This document shows, one piece after another, positions 42,345-51,108 of a DNA stretch of 64,000 nucleotides. Source of the stretch: Streptomyces qinglanensis (GTDB taxonomy: Bacteria > Actinomycetota > Actinomycetes > Streptomycetales > Streptomycetaceae); NCBI RefSeq assembly GCF_900111245.1, contig NZ_FOGO01000001.1, positions 558,001 through 622,000 on the forward strand, read 5' to 3'. A program made the position numbers and the translations under genes. Position 1 is the stretch's first letter. Each line of letters starts with the position of its first letter. The notes under the pieces were generated by a model, which saw nothing but the letters and a program-made list of their open reading frames with translations, was not told where the DNA came from and searched no databases.

Positions 42345-43997
42345 GTGACCCAGCCCGCCACCACCCGCGCCACCGTCCCCGCGCCCGCGGGCCGTCCGCC
42401 GCGGTCCGCCCCGGGCTGGTGGCGGGACGCGGTGATCTACCAGGTCTACGTCCGCTCCTTCGCCGACAGCGACGGCGACGGCACGGGTGATCTGCCCGGC
42501 GTCCGGCAGCGGCTGCCCCACCTGGCCGCGCTCGGGGTGGACGCCGTGTGGCTGACGCCGTTCTACCCCTCTCCGCAGGCCGACGGCGGCTACGACGTGT
42601 CCGACCACCGCTCCGTCGACCCGCGGCTCGGGGAGCTGTCCGACGTCCGGGCGCTGGTGACCGAGGCGCACGCACTGGGGCTGCGTGTCCTCCTCGACAT
42701 CGTCCCCAACCACACCTCCGACCGGCACCCCTGGTTCCGGCGCGCGCTGGCGGGCGATCCGGCGGCCCGCGCGCGGTACCACTTCCGCACGGGCCGCGGG
42801 GAGCGGGGCGCGTTGCCGCCCAACGACTGGGAGTCGGTCTTCGGCGGCCCCGCCTGGAGCCCGGTGCCCGGCGCTCCAGGACTGTGGTATCTGCACCTGT
42901 TCGCGCCGCAGCAGCCGGATCTGGACTGGCGCCATCCGCGCGTACACGAGGAGTTCGCGTCGGTCCTGCGGTTCTGGCTGGACCTGGGCGTGGACGGCTT
43001 CCGCTTCGACGTGGCGCACGGGATGGTCAAGGCCGACGGGCTGCCCGACATCGGTGCGGCCCGGCAGGCCCGGCTGATCGGCGCGCAGGAGCTGCCGTTC
43101 TTCGACCAGGACGGGGTGCACGAGATCCACCGCGGCTGGCGGCGGCTGCTGGAGTCCTACGGTCCCGACCGGATCGGGGTGGCCGAGGCGTGGACGCCGA
43201 CCGCGGAGCGGACGGCGCGCTATGTGCGGGCGGACGAGCTGCACCAGGCGTTCAACTTCCACTTCCTGCAGACCGGCTGGGAAGCCGGGGAGCTGCGCCA
43301 GGTGATCGAGGAGTCGCTGGCGGCCACCGCCGGTGTCGGCGCCCCGAGCACGTGGGTGCTCTCCCACCACGACGTGGTCCGCGCCCGCACCCGGCTCGGC
43401 TCACTCGCCCGGGCCCGCGCCGCCGCGCTGCTGATGCTGGCGCTGCCCGGCTCCGCCTACCTCTACCAGGGCGAGGAGCTGGGCCTCCCGGAGGTGGCCG
43501 AACTGCCGCGGGCGGCCCGCCGGGACCCCGCCTTCCACCGCGCGCCCGGCACCGCTGCCGAAGGCGAGCAGGGGATGCGGGACGGCTGCCGGGTACCCCT
43601 CCCCTGGGAGAGCGACGGGCCCTCGTTCGGCTTCGGGCCCGGCGGAAGCTGGCTGCCGCAGCCCGCCGCGTGGGGCGCGCTGTCGGTGCGGGCGCAGACC
43701 GGCGATCCGCTCTCCACCCTGGAGCTGTACCGCACGGCGCTGCAGTTGCGCCGGCTGCTGCCGGGCCTCGGCGACAGCGCCATGGAGTGGCTCCCGGCTC
43801 CGGCGGGGGTACTGGCGTTCTCCCGGCCCGGTCTGGTCTGTCTGCTCAACACCCGGGACGAGGCGGTGTGCACGGCGGCCCCGGGCGAACTGCTGCTCTG
43901 CTCCGTGCCGGAGGAGTCCCGGGATGCCATGGAGGCCGGAGCACCCGCGGACCAGTTGCGCATTCCGGCCAATTCCTGCACCTGGTGGGCAGCGTGA
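42345..43997 (+). CDS. Second GH13 alpha-glucosidase, divergent from malE
   Basis: Cytoplasmic alpha-glucosidase of 550 residues, a paralogue of the enzyme at 36717-38378. Visible are DIVPNHTSDRHPW, nucleophile aspartate in DGFRFDVAHGM, acid/base glutamate in RIGVAEAW and the region-IV aspartate in VLSHHDVVRA. The residue before the conserved His-Asp is histidine here, where the paralogue and most relatives have asparagine (NHD). GTG 42345 is the start, with GGGGAAG upstream. It is followed after 25 bases by malR, so it forms a glucosidase-regulator pair mirroring the pair on the other side of malEFG. Residues encoded by 42741-42908 match the paralogue almost exactly. Confidence 0.91.
   Translation: MTQPATTRATVPAPAGRPPRSAPGWWRDAVIYQVYVRSFADSDGDGTGDLPGVRQRLPHLAALGVDAVWLTPFYPSPQADGGYDVSDHRSVDPRLGELSDVRALVTEAHALGLRVLLDIVPNHTSDRHPWFRRALAGDPAARARYHFRTGRGERGALPPNDWESVFGGPAWSPVPGAPGLWYLHLFAPQQPDLDWRHPRVHEEFASVLRFWLDLGVDGFRFDVAHGMVKADGLPDIGAARQARLIGAQELPFFDQDGVHEIHRGWRRLLESYGPDRIGVAEAWTPTAERTARYVRADELHQAFNFHFLQTGWEAGELRQVIEESLAATAGVGAPSTWVLSHHDVVRARTRLGSLARARAAALLMLALPGSAYLYQGEELGLPEVAELPRAARRDPAFHRAPGTAAEGEQGMRDGCRVPLPWESDGPSFGFGPGGSWLPQPAAWGALSVRAQTGDPLSTLELYRTALQLRRLLPGLGDSAMEWLPAPAGVLAFSRPGLVCLLNTRDEAVCTAAPGELLLCSVPEESRDAMEAGAPADQLRIPANSCTWWAA
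42741..42908 (+). repeat. Right copy of the 168-bp near-identical inverted repeat
   Basis: Matches the reverse complement of 37782-37949 with three mismatches. The copies are inverted and about 4.8 kb apart, with malE, malF and malG between them. The match starts and ends abruptly inside the coding sequences. Confidence 0.95.
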
Positions 43998-44022
43998 TCC
44001 GCGGCCGGTAAGGTCCAGTCCT

Positions 44023-45099
44023 GTGACCGCGCGGCTGGCTGACATCGCAGTACAAGCGGGGGTCAGCGAAGCCACGGTCAGCCGGGTGCTGAACGGCAAG
44101 CCGGGAGTGGCCGCGACCACCCGCGAATCCGTGCTGGCCGCGCTCGACGTGCTCGGGTACGAGCGGCCGGTCAAGCTGCGCCGCCGCAGCGAGGGCCTGG
44201 TGGGGCTGATCACGCCCGAGCTGGAGAACCCGATATTCCCGGCCTTCGCGCAGGTCATCGCGCAGGGCCTCACCCGGCAGGGCTACACCCCGGTGCTCGC
44301 CACCCAGACCCCCGGGGGCTCCACCGAGGACGAGCTGACGGAGATGCTGGTGGACCGGGGCGTCGCCGGGATCATCTTCGTCTCCGGGCTGCACGCCGAC
44401 ACCACGGCCGACACCGGCCGGTACGAGCGGCTGCACGGCCAAGGCGTCCCTTTCGTCCTCGTCAACGGCTTCTCCGAGGGGGTGCGGGCGCCGTTCGTCT
44501 CCCCCGACGACCGGGCGGCCATGCGGCTGGCCGTCACCCATCTGGTCTCGCTCGGCCACGAACGGATCGGCCTCGCCCTCGGGCCCGAGCGCTTCGTGCC
44601 CGTCCAGCGTAAGATCGAGGGTTTCACCCGGACCGTGCGGGAGCACTTCGGCACCGACGGCCGCGATCCCGCCGAGTTCGTCCAGCACTCGCTGTACTCC
44701 CTGGAGGGCGGCCAGGCCGCCGCCTCCGCACTGCTGGAGCGGGGCTGCACCGCCGTGGTGTGCGCCAGCGACATGATGGCGCTGGGCGCGATCCGCGCCG
44801 CCCGGCAGCGCGGGCTGGCGGTGCCCGGCGACGTCTCGGTCATCGGTTTCGACGACTCCCCGCTCATCGCCTTCACCGATCCGCCCCTCACCACGATCCG
44901 GCAGCCGGTCACCGCGATGGGGCAAGCCGCCGTACGGACTCTGCTGGAGGAGATCGGCGGCACCCCGGCGCCGCACAGCGAGTTCGTCTTCCTGCCCGAG
45001 CTGGTGGTGCGCGGCTCCACCGCGTCCCGTAGGAGGAGCGGCCCCACGGCCTCCGCCGAGCGGACGACAGCGGGAGGCCAAGACCCGACCGCAGGATGA
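44023..45099 (+). CDS. malR: LacI family maltose regulator MalR
   Basis: Repressor of 358 residues. The helix-turn-helix is RLADIAVQAGVSEATVSRVL with NGKPGV; the hinge is YERPVKLRRRSEGLVGLI; the sugar-binding domain includes FVSGLHADTTADTGRYERLH and PDDRAAMRLAVTHLVSLGHE. The sequence is close to what I recall for Streptomyces MalR (Reg1), which represses malEFG and amylase genes and responds to maltotriose-like inducers. GTG 44023 is the start, with AAGG upstream. The C-terminus has an extra hydrophilic tail of about 25 residues compared with the paralogue at 35707-36720. Likely binds the dyad at 42206-42226. Confidence 0.92.
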   Translation: MTARLADIAVQAGVSEATVSRVLNGKPGVAATTRESVLAALDVLGYERPVKLRRRSEGLVGLITPELENPIFPAFAQVIAQGLTRQGYTPVLATQTPGGSTEDELTEMLVDRGVAGIIFVSGLHADTTADTGRYERLHGQGVPFVLVNGFSEGVRAPFVSPDDRAAMRLAVTHLVSLGHERIGLALGPERFVPVQRKIEGFTRTVREHFGTDGRDPAEFVQHSLYSLEGGQAAASALLERGCTAVVCASDMMALGAIRAARQRGLAVPGDVSVIGFDDSPLIAFTDPPLTTIRQPVTAMGQAAVRTLLEEIGGTPAPHSEFVFLPELVVRGSTASRRRSGPTASAERTTAGGQDPTAG

Positions 45100-45135
45100 T
45101 CGGCCCCTGCCCCCCGTCTGGCAGACTGTCGGGCT

Positions 45136-46038
45136 ATGGGGGCACCGACCACGAGGACCGAAGACAGCAGCCGGCAGGACTCCACCGAAGCCCCGGCGGA
45201 GCAGAGCGCTGCGCGCACCGAAGCGGATGCGGCGCAGGCCCCGGCGGGACCGGACACCGCCGCCGACGTCCGCTCCGCAGGGCGCGGACTCCTGGCGCGG
45301 TGGCGCACCCCCCGGCATCCCCGGCTGTGGTTCGAGATCGTCCTGATCGCGGTCAGTTACTGGACGTACTCGCTGATCCGCAACGCGGTCCCCGAGCAGC
45401 GCGCCGAGGCGCTGCACAACGCCGACTGGATCTGGCGGACCGAGCACACGCTCGGTATCGCCGTCGAGCAGTCGATCAACCACGCGATCGGCGGGGTGAC
45501 CTGGCTGATCGTCTCGATGAACTACTACTACGCCACGCTGCACTTCATCGTGACCATCGGCGTGCTGGTGTGGCTCTACCGGGCGCATCCGGGGCGGTAC
45601 GCGGCCACCCGGCTGGTGCTCTTCGCGACGACCGGCAGCGCACTGCTGGGCTACTACCTCTTCCCTCTGGCGCCACCGCGGCTGATGGCCGGCGGGCACT
45701 TCATCGACACCGTGCAGGTGCACCAGACCTGGGGGTCGATGGCGTCGGGGAACCTGGCGCAGATGTCCAACCAGTACGCGGCCATGCCGTCGATGCACAT
45801 AGGGTGGTCCGTCTGGTGCGGCATCACCATCGCGATGCTGGCGCGCCCGCTGTGGGGGAAGATCCTGGGGGTGCTGTACCCGGTGGCGACACTCACCGTC
45901 ATCGTGAGCACGGCCAACCACTTCTGGCTCGACGCCGTCGGGGGGCTGCTGTGCCTCGCTCTCGGCTACTCCCTCGCCTGTGCCTGGTACGGCCGGCTGC
46001 CCCACCGGCTGCCGCGGCTGGCCGCAGCGCCGGTATGA
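45136..46038 (+). CDS. PAP2 superfamily membrane phosphatase-like protein
   Basis: Integral membrane protein of 300 residues with a 55-residue hydrophilic N-terminus and six predicted helices. The phosphatase motifs are visible: AMPSMHIGWSVW (motif with the first histidine) and STANHFWLDAVGG (second histidine and aspartate), the form found in the inositolphosphotransferase-like branch of the PAP2 superfamily. It probably acts on a lipid phosphate on the outer face of the membrane. In this position it matches the gene lying between the mal locus and glnE in other Streptomyces. It is convergent with glnE, with a terminator hairpin between them. Confidence 0.9.
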   Translation: MGAPTTRTEDSSRQDSTEAPAEQSAARTEADAAQAPAGPDTAADVRSAGRGLLARWRTPRHPRLWFEIVLIAVSYWTYSLIRNAVPEQRAEALHNADWIWRTEHTLGIAVEQSINHAIGGVTWLIVSMNYYYATLHFIVTIGVLVWLYRAHPGRYAATRLVLFATTGSALLGYYLFPLAPPRLMAGGHFIDTVQVHQTWGSMASGNLAQMSNQYAAMPSMHIGWSVWCGITIAMLARPLWGKILGVLYPVATLTVIVSTANHFWLDAVGGLLCLALGYSLACAWYGRLPHRLPRLAAAPV

Positions 46039-46041
46039 GCG

Positions 46042-46065
46042 GGCCCCCGCCGCGCGGCGGGGGCC
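46042..46065. terminator. Bidirectional hairpin terminator
   Basis: GGCCCCCGCC-GCGC-GGCGGGGGCC, a perfect 10-bp stem with four-base loop, lies three bases after the PAP2 gene and 40 bases beyond the end of the convergent glnE. Confidence 0.85.
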
Positions 46066-46105
46066 GTCCCGCGGAAGAGCCTGCCCGCCGGTGCGCGGCG
46101 GCGCT

Positions 46106-49100
46106 TCACTCCGCGTCGTAGAAGAGGCGGTCCACGACGGCGCGGGCCCGCCTGGTGACCCGGCGGTAGTCGTCGAGCATCTCGCCGACGTGCCCGGGCT
46201 CGTAGCCGAGGTAGCGGCCGACGGCCCCCAGTTCCCGGGACTCGGAGGGGAAGGTGTCCCCCGGCCGGCCCCGCACCAGCATCACCGCGTTGCGCACCCG
46301 CGAAGCGAGCACCCACGCCTCGTCCAGCACCTCGGCGTCGTCGGCGTCGATCAGTCCGGCCTCCCGGGCGGCGGCGAGCGCGACCCGGGTACGGGTGGTC
46401 CGCAGCGCGGGCAGCTCGGCGGCGTGCCGCAACTGGGTGAGCTGCACGGTCCACTCGACGTCGGTCAGCCCGCCGCGGCCCAGCTTGGCGTGGGTCGTCG
46501 GGTCCGCGCCGCGCGGCAACCGCTCGCCCTCCATCCGGGCCTTGAGACGGCGGATCTCCCGCTCGGCGTCCTCGCCCGGTCCGCCCCGCGGATAGCGCAG
46601 CGGGTCGATCAGTTCGACGAACCGCTCCCCCAGCCCCGCGTCGCCCGCGACGAACTCGGCCCGCAGCAGCGCCTGGCTCTCCCACACCACGGACCAGCGG
46701 TCGTAGTAGGCCGCGTAGGAGCTCAGCGACCGGGCCAGCGCCCCGGACTTGCCCTCGGGGCGCAGATCGGCGTCTATCAGCAGCGGCGGATCGGACGTGG
46801 GGAGCTGCAGCAGCCGCCGCATCTCGGTGGCGACGGCGAAGGCCGCCTTGCCCGCCTCGTGCTCGCTGACCCCGTCCCGGGGCTCGTGCACGAACAGGAC
46901 GTCGGCGTCGGAGCCGTACCCCATCTCGTGGCCGCCGAACCGGCCGACACCGATGACGGCGAACCGGGTGGGCAGCTCGTCGCCCCACTGCTGGCGGACG
47001 GCCGCCCGCAGCGCTCCGGCGAGGGTGGCGGCGTTGAGGTCGGTGAGCGCGTCGCCCACCCGGTCCAGCGCCTCGGCGGGCTCCTGCTGGGCGACGTCCT
47101 CGGTGCCGTACGCGCCGATCAGGTCACCGGCGGCGGTGCGGAACAGCTCCCGGCGCCGCACGCCGCGCGCCGCGGCGACGGCCGCCTCGGCGCCCTCCGC
47201 CCGGCCGACGGCGGCCAGCGTCTCCTGGGTGAGCGCGACCCGCGACCGGGGGCGCAGCCCGTGCTCGTCGCCGAGCAGGGCGACGGCCTCGGGCGCGCGC
47301 AGCAGCAGGTCGGGCGCGAACCGGCCGGCGGACAGCACGCGGGCGAGGTTCTCGGCTGCGGCGCCCTCGTCGCGCAGCAGCCGCAGGTACCAGGGCGACT
47401 TGCCCAGCGCGTCGGAGACCTTGCGGAAGCCGAGGAGCCCGGCGTCCGGGTCGGCGGAGTCGGCGAACCAGCCCAGCAGCACCGGGAGGAGGGTGCGCTG
47501 GATGGCGGCCTTGCGGGTGACACCGGAGGCCAGCGCCTCCAGATGGCGCAGCGCGGCGGCCGGGTCGGCGTAGCCGAGGGCTTCCAGCCGCTGCCGGGCC
47601 GCCTGCGGCGAGAGGCGTTCGTGCCCGGCCTCCAGTTGCGCCACGGCGTCCAGCAGCGGGCGGTAGAACAGCTTCTCGTGGAGTCGGCGGACCGCGGCGG
47701 CGTGCCGCCGCCACGCCTTGTGCAGTTCGGTGACCGGTTCGCTGCGGTAGCCGAGCGAGCGGCCGAGGCGCCGCTGGTCGGCTTCCGACTCGGGCATCAG
47801 GTGGGTGCGGCGAAGCTGGTGGAGCTGGATGCGGTGCTCCATGGTGCGCAGGAACCGGTAGGCCGCGTCGAGTGCGGCGGCGTCCTGGCGGCCCACGTAG
47901 CCGCCCGCGGCCAGCGCGTCGAGCGCCTCCAGGGTGGTGGGGCTGCGCAACGCGGTGTCGCTGCGGCCGTGCACCAGTTGGAGGAGCTGGACGGCGAACT
48001 CCACGTCCCGCAGTCCGCCGGGGCCCAGCTTCAGCTCCCGGTCGAGCTGGGCCGCGGGGATGCTGGCGACCACCCGGCGGCGCATCTGCTGGACGTCGGT
48101 GACGAAGTTGTCCCGTTCGGCCGCCTGCCAGACCATCGGGGTGACGGCGTCCACGTACTCGTAGCCGAGCTGCGCGTCGCCCGCCATCGGCCGGGCCTTG
48201 AGCAGTGCCTGGAACTCCCAGGTCTTGGCCCAGCGCTGGTAGTAGGCCAGATGGCTGCTGAGGGTGCGGACGAGGGGGCCGTTGCGGCCTTCGGGGCGCA
48301 GGTTGGCGTCGACCGGCCAGATGGTGCCCTCGGCGGTGGTGTCCGAGCAGATCCGCATCATGTGGGCGGCCAGCCGGGTGGCGGCCTTGAGCGCCTGCTC
48401 GCCGTCCTCGGCGGCGTCCGCGCCCCGCCCGCCGGCGCCACCGGCGGGCGGCTCGGCGACGAAGATGACGTCGACGTCGGAGACGTAGTTGAGTTCGTGC
48501 CCGCCGGCCTTGCCCATGGCCACGACCGCCAGCCGGCAGGCGGCCGCGTCCTCGGGCGCCGCCGCCTCGGCGAGCGCGAGCGCCCGGCGCAGAGTGGCGG
48601 TGGCCAGGTCGGCGAGCTCGGCCGCGGTCTGTGCGACGTCGCTGGTGCCGCACACGTCGCGTGCGGCGATCGACAGCAGTGCCCGGCGGTAGGCGACCCG
48701 CAGCGCGTCCGGTCCGCCGACGTCCCGCAGTGCCGTCTCGAACTCCGCGATGCCCGGGTTGAGGTCCGCCGACTCGTAGGTGACCAGCGCCTCCCAGTCG
48801 TGCGGGTGGGCGGCCAGATGGTCGCCCAGCGCGTCGGAGGAGCCGAGGACGCCGAGCAGCCGGTCGCGCAGCGGCTTGGCCCGCAGCAGGGTGTCCAGCA
48901 GCGGCTGCGCGTCCTTGTCGACGGCCTCCAGCGCCTCGATGAGGCGGACGAGGCCGACGAGCGCGAGGTCCGGATCGGCGGTGGCGCCGAGCGCGTCCAG
49001 GAAGAGCGCGTCGTCGCGGACCGTGGCCAGGGTGGCGGCGTCGAGCAGGCGGGTGGCGGACTCCGGATCGGTGAAGCCGTGCCGCAGCAACCGCCCGTAC

Positions 49101-49129
49101 CGGCTTCCCCGGCGCCCCTCTGGTGTCAC
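46106..49129 (-). CDS. glnE: Bifunctional glutamine synthetase adenylyltransferase GlnE
   Basis: Enzyme of 1007 residues that adenylylates and de-adenylylates glutamine synthetase in nitrogen control. Two nucleotidyltransferase domains are seen, each with its metal-binding motif: GGHELNYVSDVDVIFVAEPP in the N-terminal half and GGHEMGYGSDADVLFVHEPR in the C-terminal half, each followed by a helical GlnD-UR-type domain. The last residues ARAVVDRLFYDAE are family-typical. GTG 49129 (VTPEGRRGS) has GGGAG five bases upstream; GTG 49135 is an alternative, and an open extension further upstream is low-complexity. It follows the glnA2-type gene on the same strand after 242 bases. Confidence 0.95.
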   Translation of the reverse strand: MTPEGRRGSRYGRLLRHGFTDPESATRLLDAATLATVRDDALFLDALGATADPDLALVGLVRLIEALEAVDKDAQPLLDTLLRAKPLRDRLLGVLGSSDALGDHLAAHPHDWEALVTYESADLNPGIAEFETALRDVGGPDALRVAYRRALLSIAARDVCGTSDVAQTAAELADLATATLRRALALAEAAAPEDAAACRLAVVAMGKAGGHELNYVSDVDVIFVAEPPAGGAGGRGADAAEDGEQALKAATRLAAHMMRICSDTTAEGTIWPVDANLRPEGRNGPLVRTLSSHLAYYQRWAKTWEFQALLKARPMAGDAQLGYEYVDAVTPMVWQAAERDNFVTDVQQMRRRVVASIPAAQLDRELKLGPGGLRDVEFAVQLLQLVHGRSDTALRSPTTLEALDALAAGGYVGRQDAAALDAAYRFLRTMEHRIQLHQLRRTHLMPESEADQRRLGRSLGYRSEPVTELHKAWRRHAAAVRRLHEKLFYRPLLDAVAQLEAGHERLSPQAARQRLEALGYADPAAALRHLEALASGVTRKAAIQRTLLPVLLGWFADSADPDAGLLGFRKVSDALGKSPWYLRLLRDEGAAAENLARVLSAGRFAPDLLLRAPEAVALLGDEHGLRPRSRVALTQETLAAVGRAEGAEAAVAAARGVRRRELFRTAAGDLIGAYGTEDVAQQEPAEALDRVGDALTDLNAATLAGALRAAVRQQWGDELPTRFAVIGVGRFGGHEMGYGSDADVLFVHEPRDGVSEHEAGKAAFAVATEMRRLLQLPTSDPPLLIDADLRPEGKSGALARSLSSYAAYYDRWSVVWESQALLRAEFVAGDAGLGERFVELIDPLRYPRGGPGEDAEREIRRLKARMEGERLPRGADPTTHAKLGRGGLTDVEWTVQLTQLRHAAELPALRTTRTRVALAAAREAGLIDADDAEVLDEAWVLASRVRNAVMLVRGRPGDTFPSESRELGAVGRYLGYEPGHVGEMLDDYRRVTRRARAVVDRLFYDAE

Positions 49130-49345
49130 GCTCACTCCCTGCCGTCCTTTCCCAGCCCCTGCCCGGCCCTCGGCCGGGGGTACCCGCCCCCGCAGTGCGC
49201 GCCCGCGGAGGGTGCGCCGCGCTCCCGCGGAGGACACCCTCCCGGCTGCGGCGCGGGCCGCCCCTCCGGTCGCCGCGCGAGCCGCCCTCCCCCTGGCTGC
49301 GCCGAGCGCTGTCCGCGGCGCCCGAGGTGCTCCGGGCCCGGCGCT

Positions 49346-49370
49346 GCGACCGGTCCCGCGGGCCGGTCGC
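49346..49370 (-). terminator. Hairpin terminator after the glnA2-type gene
   Basis: GCGACCGG-TCCCGCGGG-CCGGTCGC, an 8-bp perfect stem, begins one base after the stop codon of the glutamine-synthetase-like gene. The remaining gap to glnE (49130-49345) is GC-rich with partial repeats (TCCCGCGGAGGACACC-like, GCGGAGGGTG) and no gene. Confidence 0.65.
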
Positions 49371-49371
49371 C

Positions 49372-50733
49372 TCACAGCACGGGAAGGGATTTCCGCAGCT
49401 CGAAGGCGGTGACCTCGCTACGGTACTCCTCCCACTCCTGCTTCTTGTTCCGCAGGAAGAAGTCGAAAACATGCTCGCCGAGCGTCTGCGCGACCAGTTC
49501 GCTGCGCTCCATCAGGCTGATCGCCTCGCCGAGGTTCTGCGGCAGCGGTTCGATGCCCATGGCGCGCCGCTCCGCGTCCGAGAGCGCCCACACGTCGTCG
49601 TCGGCGCCCGCGGGGAGTTCGTACCCCTCCTCGATGCCCTTCAGACCGGCGGCGAGCAGCACTGCGTAGGCGAGGTAGGGGTTGGCGCCCGAGTCGAGGG
49701 AGCGCATCTCGATCCGGGTCGAGCCGGTCTTGCCGGGCTTGTACATCGGGACGCGGACCAGTGCGGAGCGGTTGTTGTGGCCCCAGCAGATGTAGGAGGG
49801 GGACTCGCCGCCCTCGCCCGCGGTGCGGTTGGCTCCGCCCCAGATGCGCTTGTAGGAGTTGACCCACTGGTTGGTGACGACGGAGATCTCACCCGCGTGA
49901 GTGAGCAGCCCGGCGATGAACGAGCGGCCCACCTTGGAGAGCTGGTACTCGGCGCCGGACTCGTAGAAAGCGTTCCGGTCGCCCTCGAACAGCGACAGAT
50001 GGGTGTGCATACCGGAGCCGGGGTACTCCGAGAACGGCTTGGGCATGAACGTGGCCTGGACGCCCTGTTCGAGGGCGACCTGCTTCATGACGAGGCGGAA
50101 CGTCATGATGTTGTCGGCGGTGGAGAGCGCGTCGGCGTAGCGCAGGTCGATCTCCTGCTGGCCGGGGGCACCCTCGTGGTGGGAGAACTCGACGGAGATG
50201 CCCATCGACTCCAGCATGGTGATGGCCTGGCGGCGGAAGTCCATGCCGACGTTCTGCGGGGTGTGGTCGAAGTACCCGGAGGAGTCCGCGGGGACGGGGC
50301 GGGTGCCGTCCACCGGCTTGTTCTTGAGCAGGTAGAACTCGATCTCCGGGTGGGTGTAGAAGGTGAACCCGAGGTCCGACGCCTTGGCCAGCGCGCGCTT
50401 GAGGACGTAGCGCGGGTCGGCGTAGGAGGGGGAGCCGTCCGGCATGAGGATGTCGCAGAACATCCGCGCGGTACCGGGAGCCTCGGCCCGCCACGGCAGT
50501 ATCTGGAAGGTGCCGGGATCGGGCTTGGCGATCATGTCGGACTCGTAGACGCGGGCGAACCCCTCGATGGCCGAGCCGTCGAAGCCGATCCCTTCATCGA
50601 ATGCCTGTTCGAGTTCGGCGGGGGCCACCGCGACCGATTTCAGGAAGCCGAGGACGTCGGTGAACCAGAGTCGGACGAACCGGATGTCGCGCTCCTCCAG
50701 GGTCCGGAGGACGAATTCCTGCTGCTTGTCCAT
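49372..50733 (-). CDS. glnA2: Glutamine synthetase-like enzyme (GlnA2 type)
   Basis: Type I glutamine-synthetase fold of 453 residues. Typical motifs are FDGSAIEGFARV, EIEFYLLKNKP, MPKPFSEYPGSGMHTHLSLF, the ATP-binding ANRTAGEGG-like loop and RIEMRSLDSGANPYLAYAVL. Position beside glnE and sequence type match GlnA2 of S. coelicolor. From memory, GlnA2 and relatives there are reported to act on polyamines, forming gamma-glutamyl-polyamines, more than on ammonium; so the product should not be assumed to be glutamine. A GYELP sequence (Tyr371) sits where the adenylylated tyrosine loop is found in true GlnA. ATG 50733 has AAGGA upstream. Confidence 0.88.
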   Translation of the reverse strand: MDKQQEFVLRTLEERDIRFVRLWFTDVLGFLKSVAVAPAELEQAFDEGIGFDGSAIEGFARVYESDMIAKPDPGTFQILPWRAEAPGTARMFCDILMPDGSPSYADPRYVLKRALAKASDLGFTFYTHPEIEFYLLKNKPVDGTRPVPADSSGYFDHTPQNVGMDFRRQAITMLESMGISVEFSHHEGAPGQQEIDLRYADALSTADNIMTFRLVMKQVALEQGVQATFMPKPFSEYPGSGMHTHLSLFEGDRNAFYESGAEYQLSKVGRSFIAGLLTHAGEISVVTNQWVNSYKRIWGGANRTAGEGGESPSYICWGHNNRSALVRVPMYKPGKTGSTRIEMRSLDSGANPYLAYAVLLAAGLKGIEEGYELPAGADDDVWALSDAERRAMGIEPLPQNLGEAISLMERSELVAQTLGEHVFDFFLRNKKQEWEEYRSEVTAFELRKSLPVL

Positions 50734-51108
50734 GAGCCTATCCTTGCAGGTCGGAGAGGTTCGCTCAGATCCCCCGGCGCACGGGGCCGTCTCAGCATTC
50801 CACCACGGGGTTTCCACGGGGTTGCACGCCCCGATCCGATCGTTTCACAGCAGGTGCCGACGAGCACCGCGCACCCGCCCGGGCACGCAGCGCGACCTGT
50901 CGCCGGGGCGCCCCGGGGACCGGCCATCGGGATCGCCGACCGGAGCGGCCCGGGACCGGACGGCGGGAGCGGCCCGGGACCGGACGGCGGGAATTTCCGG
51001 GCACCCGTGTGCATTGAGGCGGGCAGAGATAGTTCAATGGTCAACCACTTCAGCCTGCAGCCCCGGGCTCAGCAGCAGCCCACAGCCACACGGAGGACGG
51101 CGAGCACC
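50734..51108. promoter_or_regulatory. Divergent region between glnA2-type gene and flavin monooxygenase
   Basis: 375 bases without a gene. A perfect 24-bp direct duplication, beginning GGAGCGGCCCGGGACC, lies at 50942-50989. Nearer the monooxygenase, AGTTCAATGGTCAACC (51031-51046) has a weak dyad GTT...AAC that could bind a MarR/HxlR-type regulator. No recognisable GlnR box was found near the glnA2-type start. Confidence 0.4.

Noticed and set aside
45980..49669. A 1229-codon open frame antisense to glnE
   Set aside because: Same GC effect; no motif, no ribosome-binding site, and glnE on the other strand is unmistakable.
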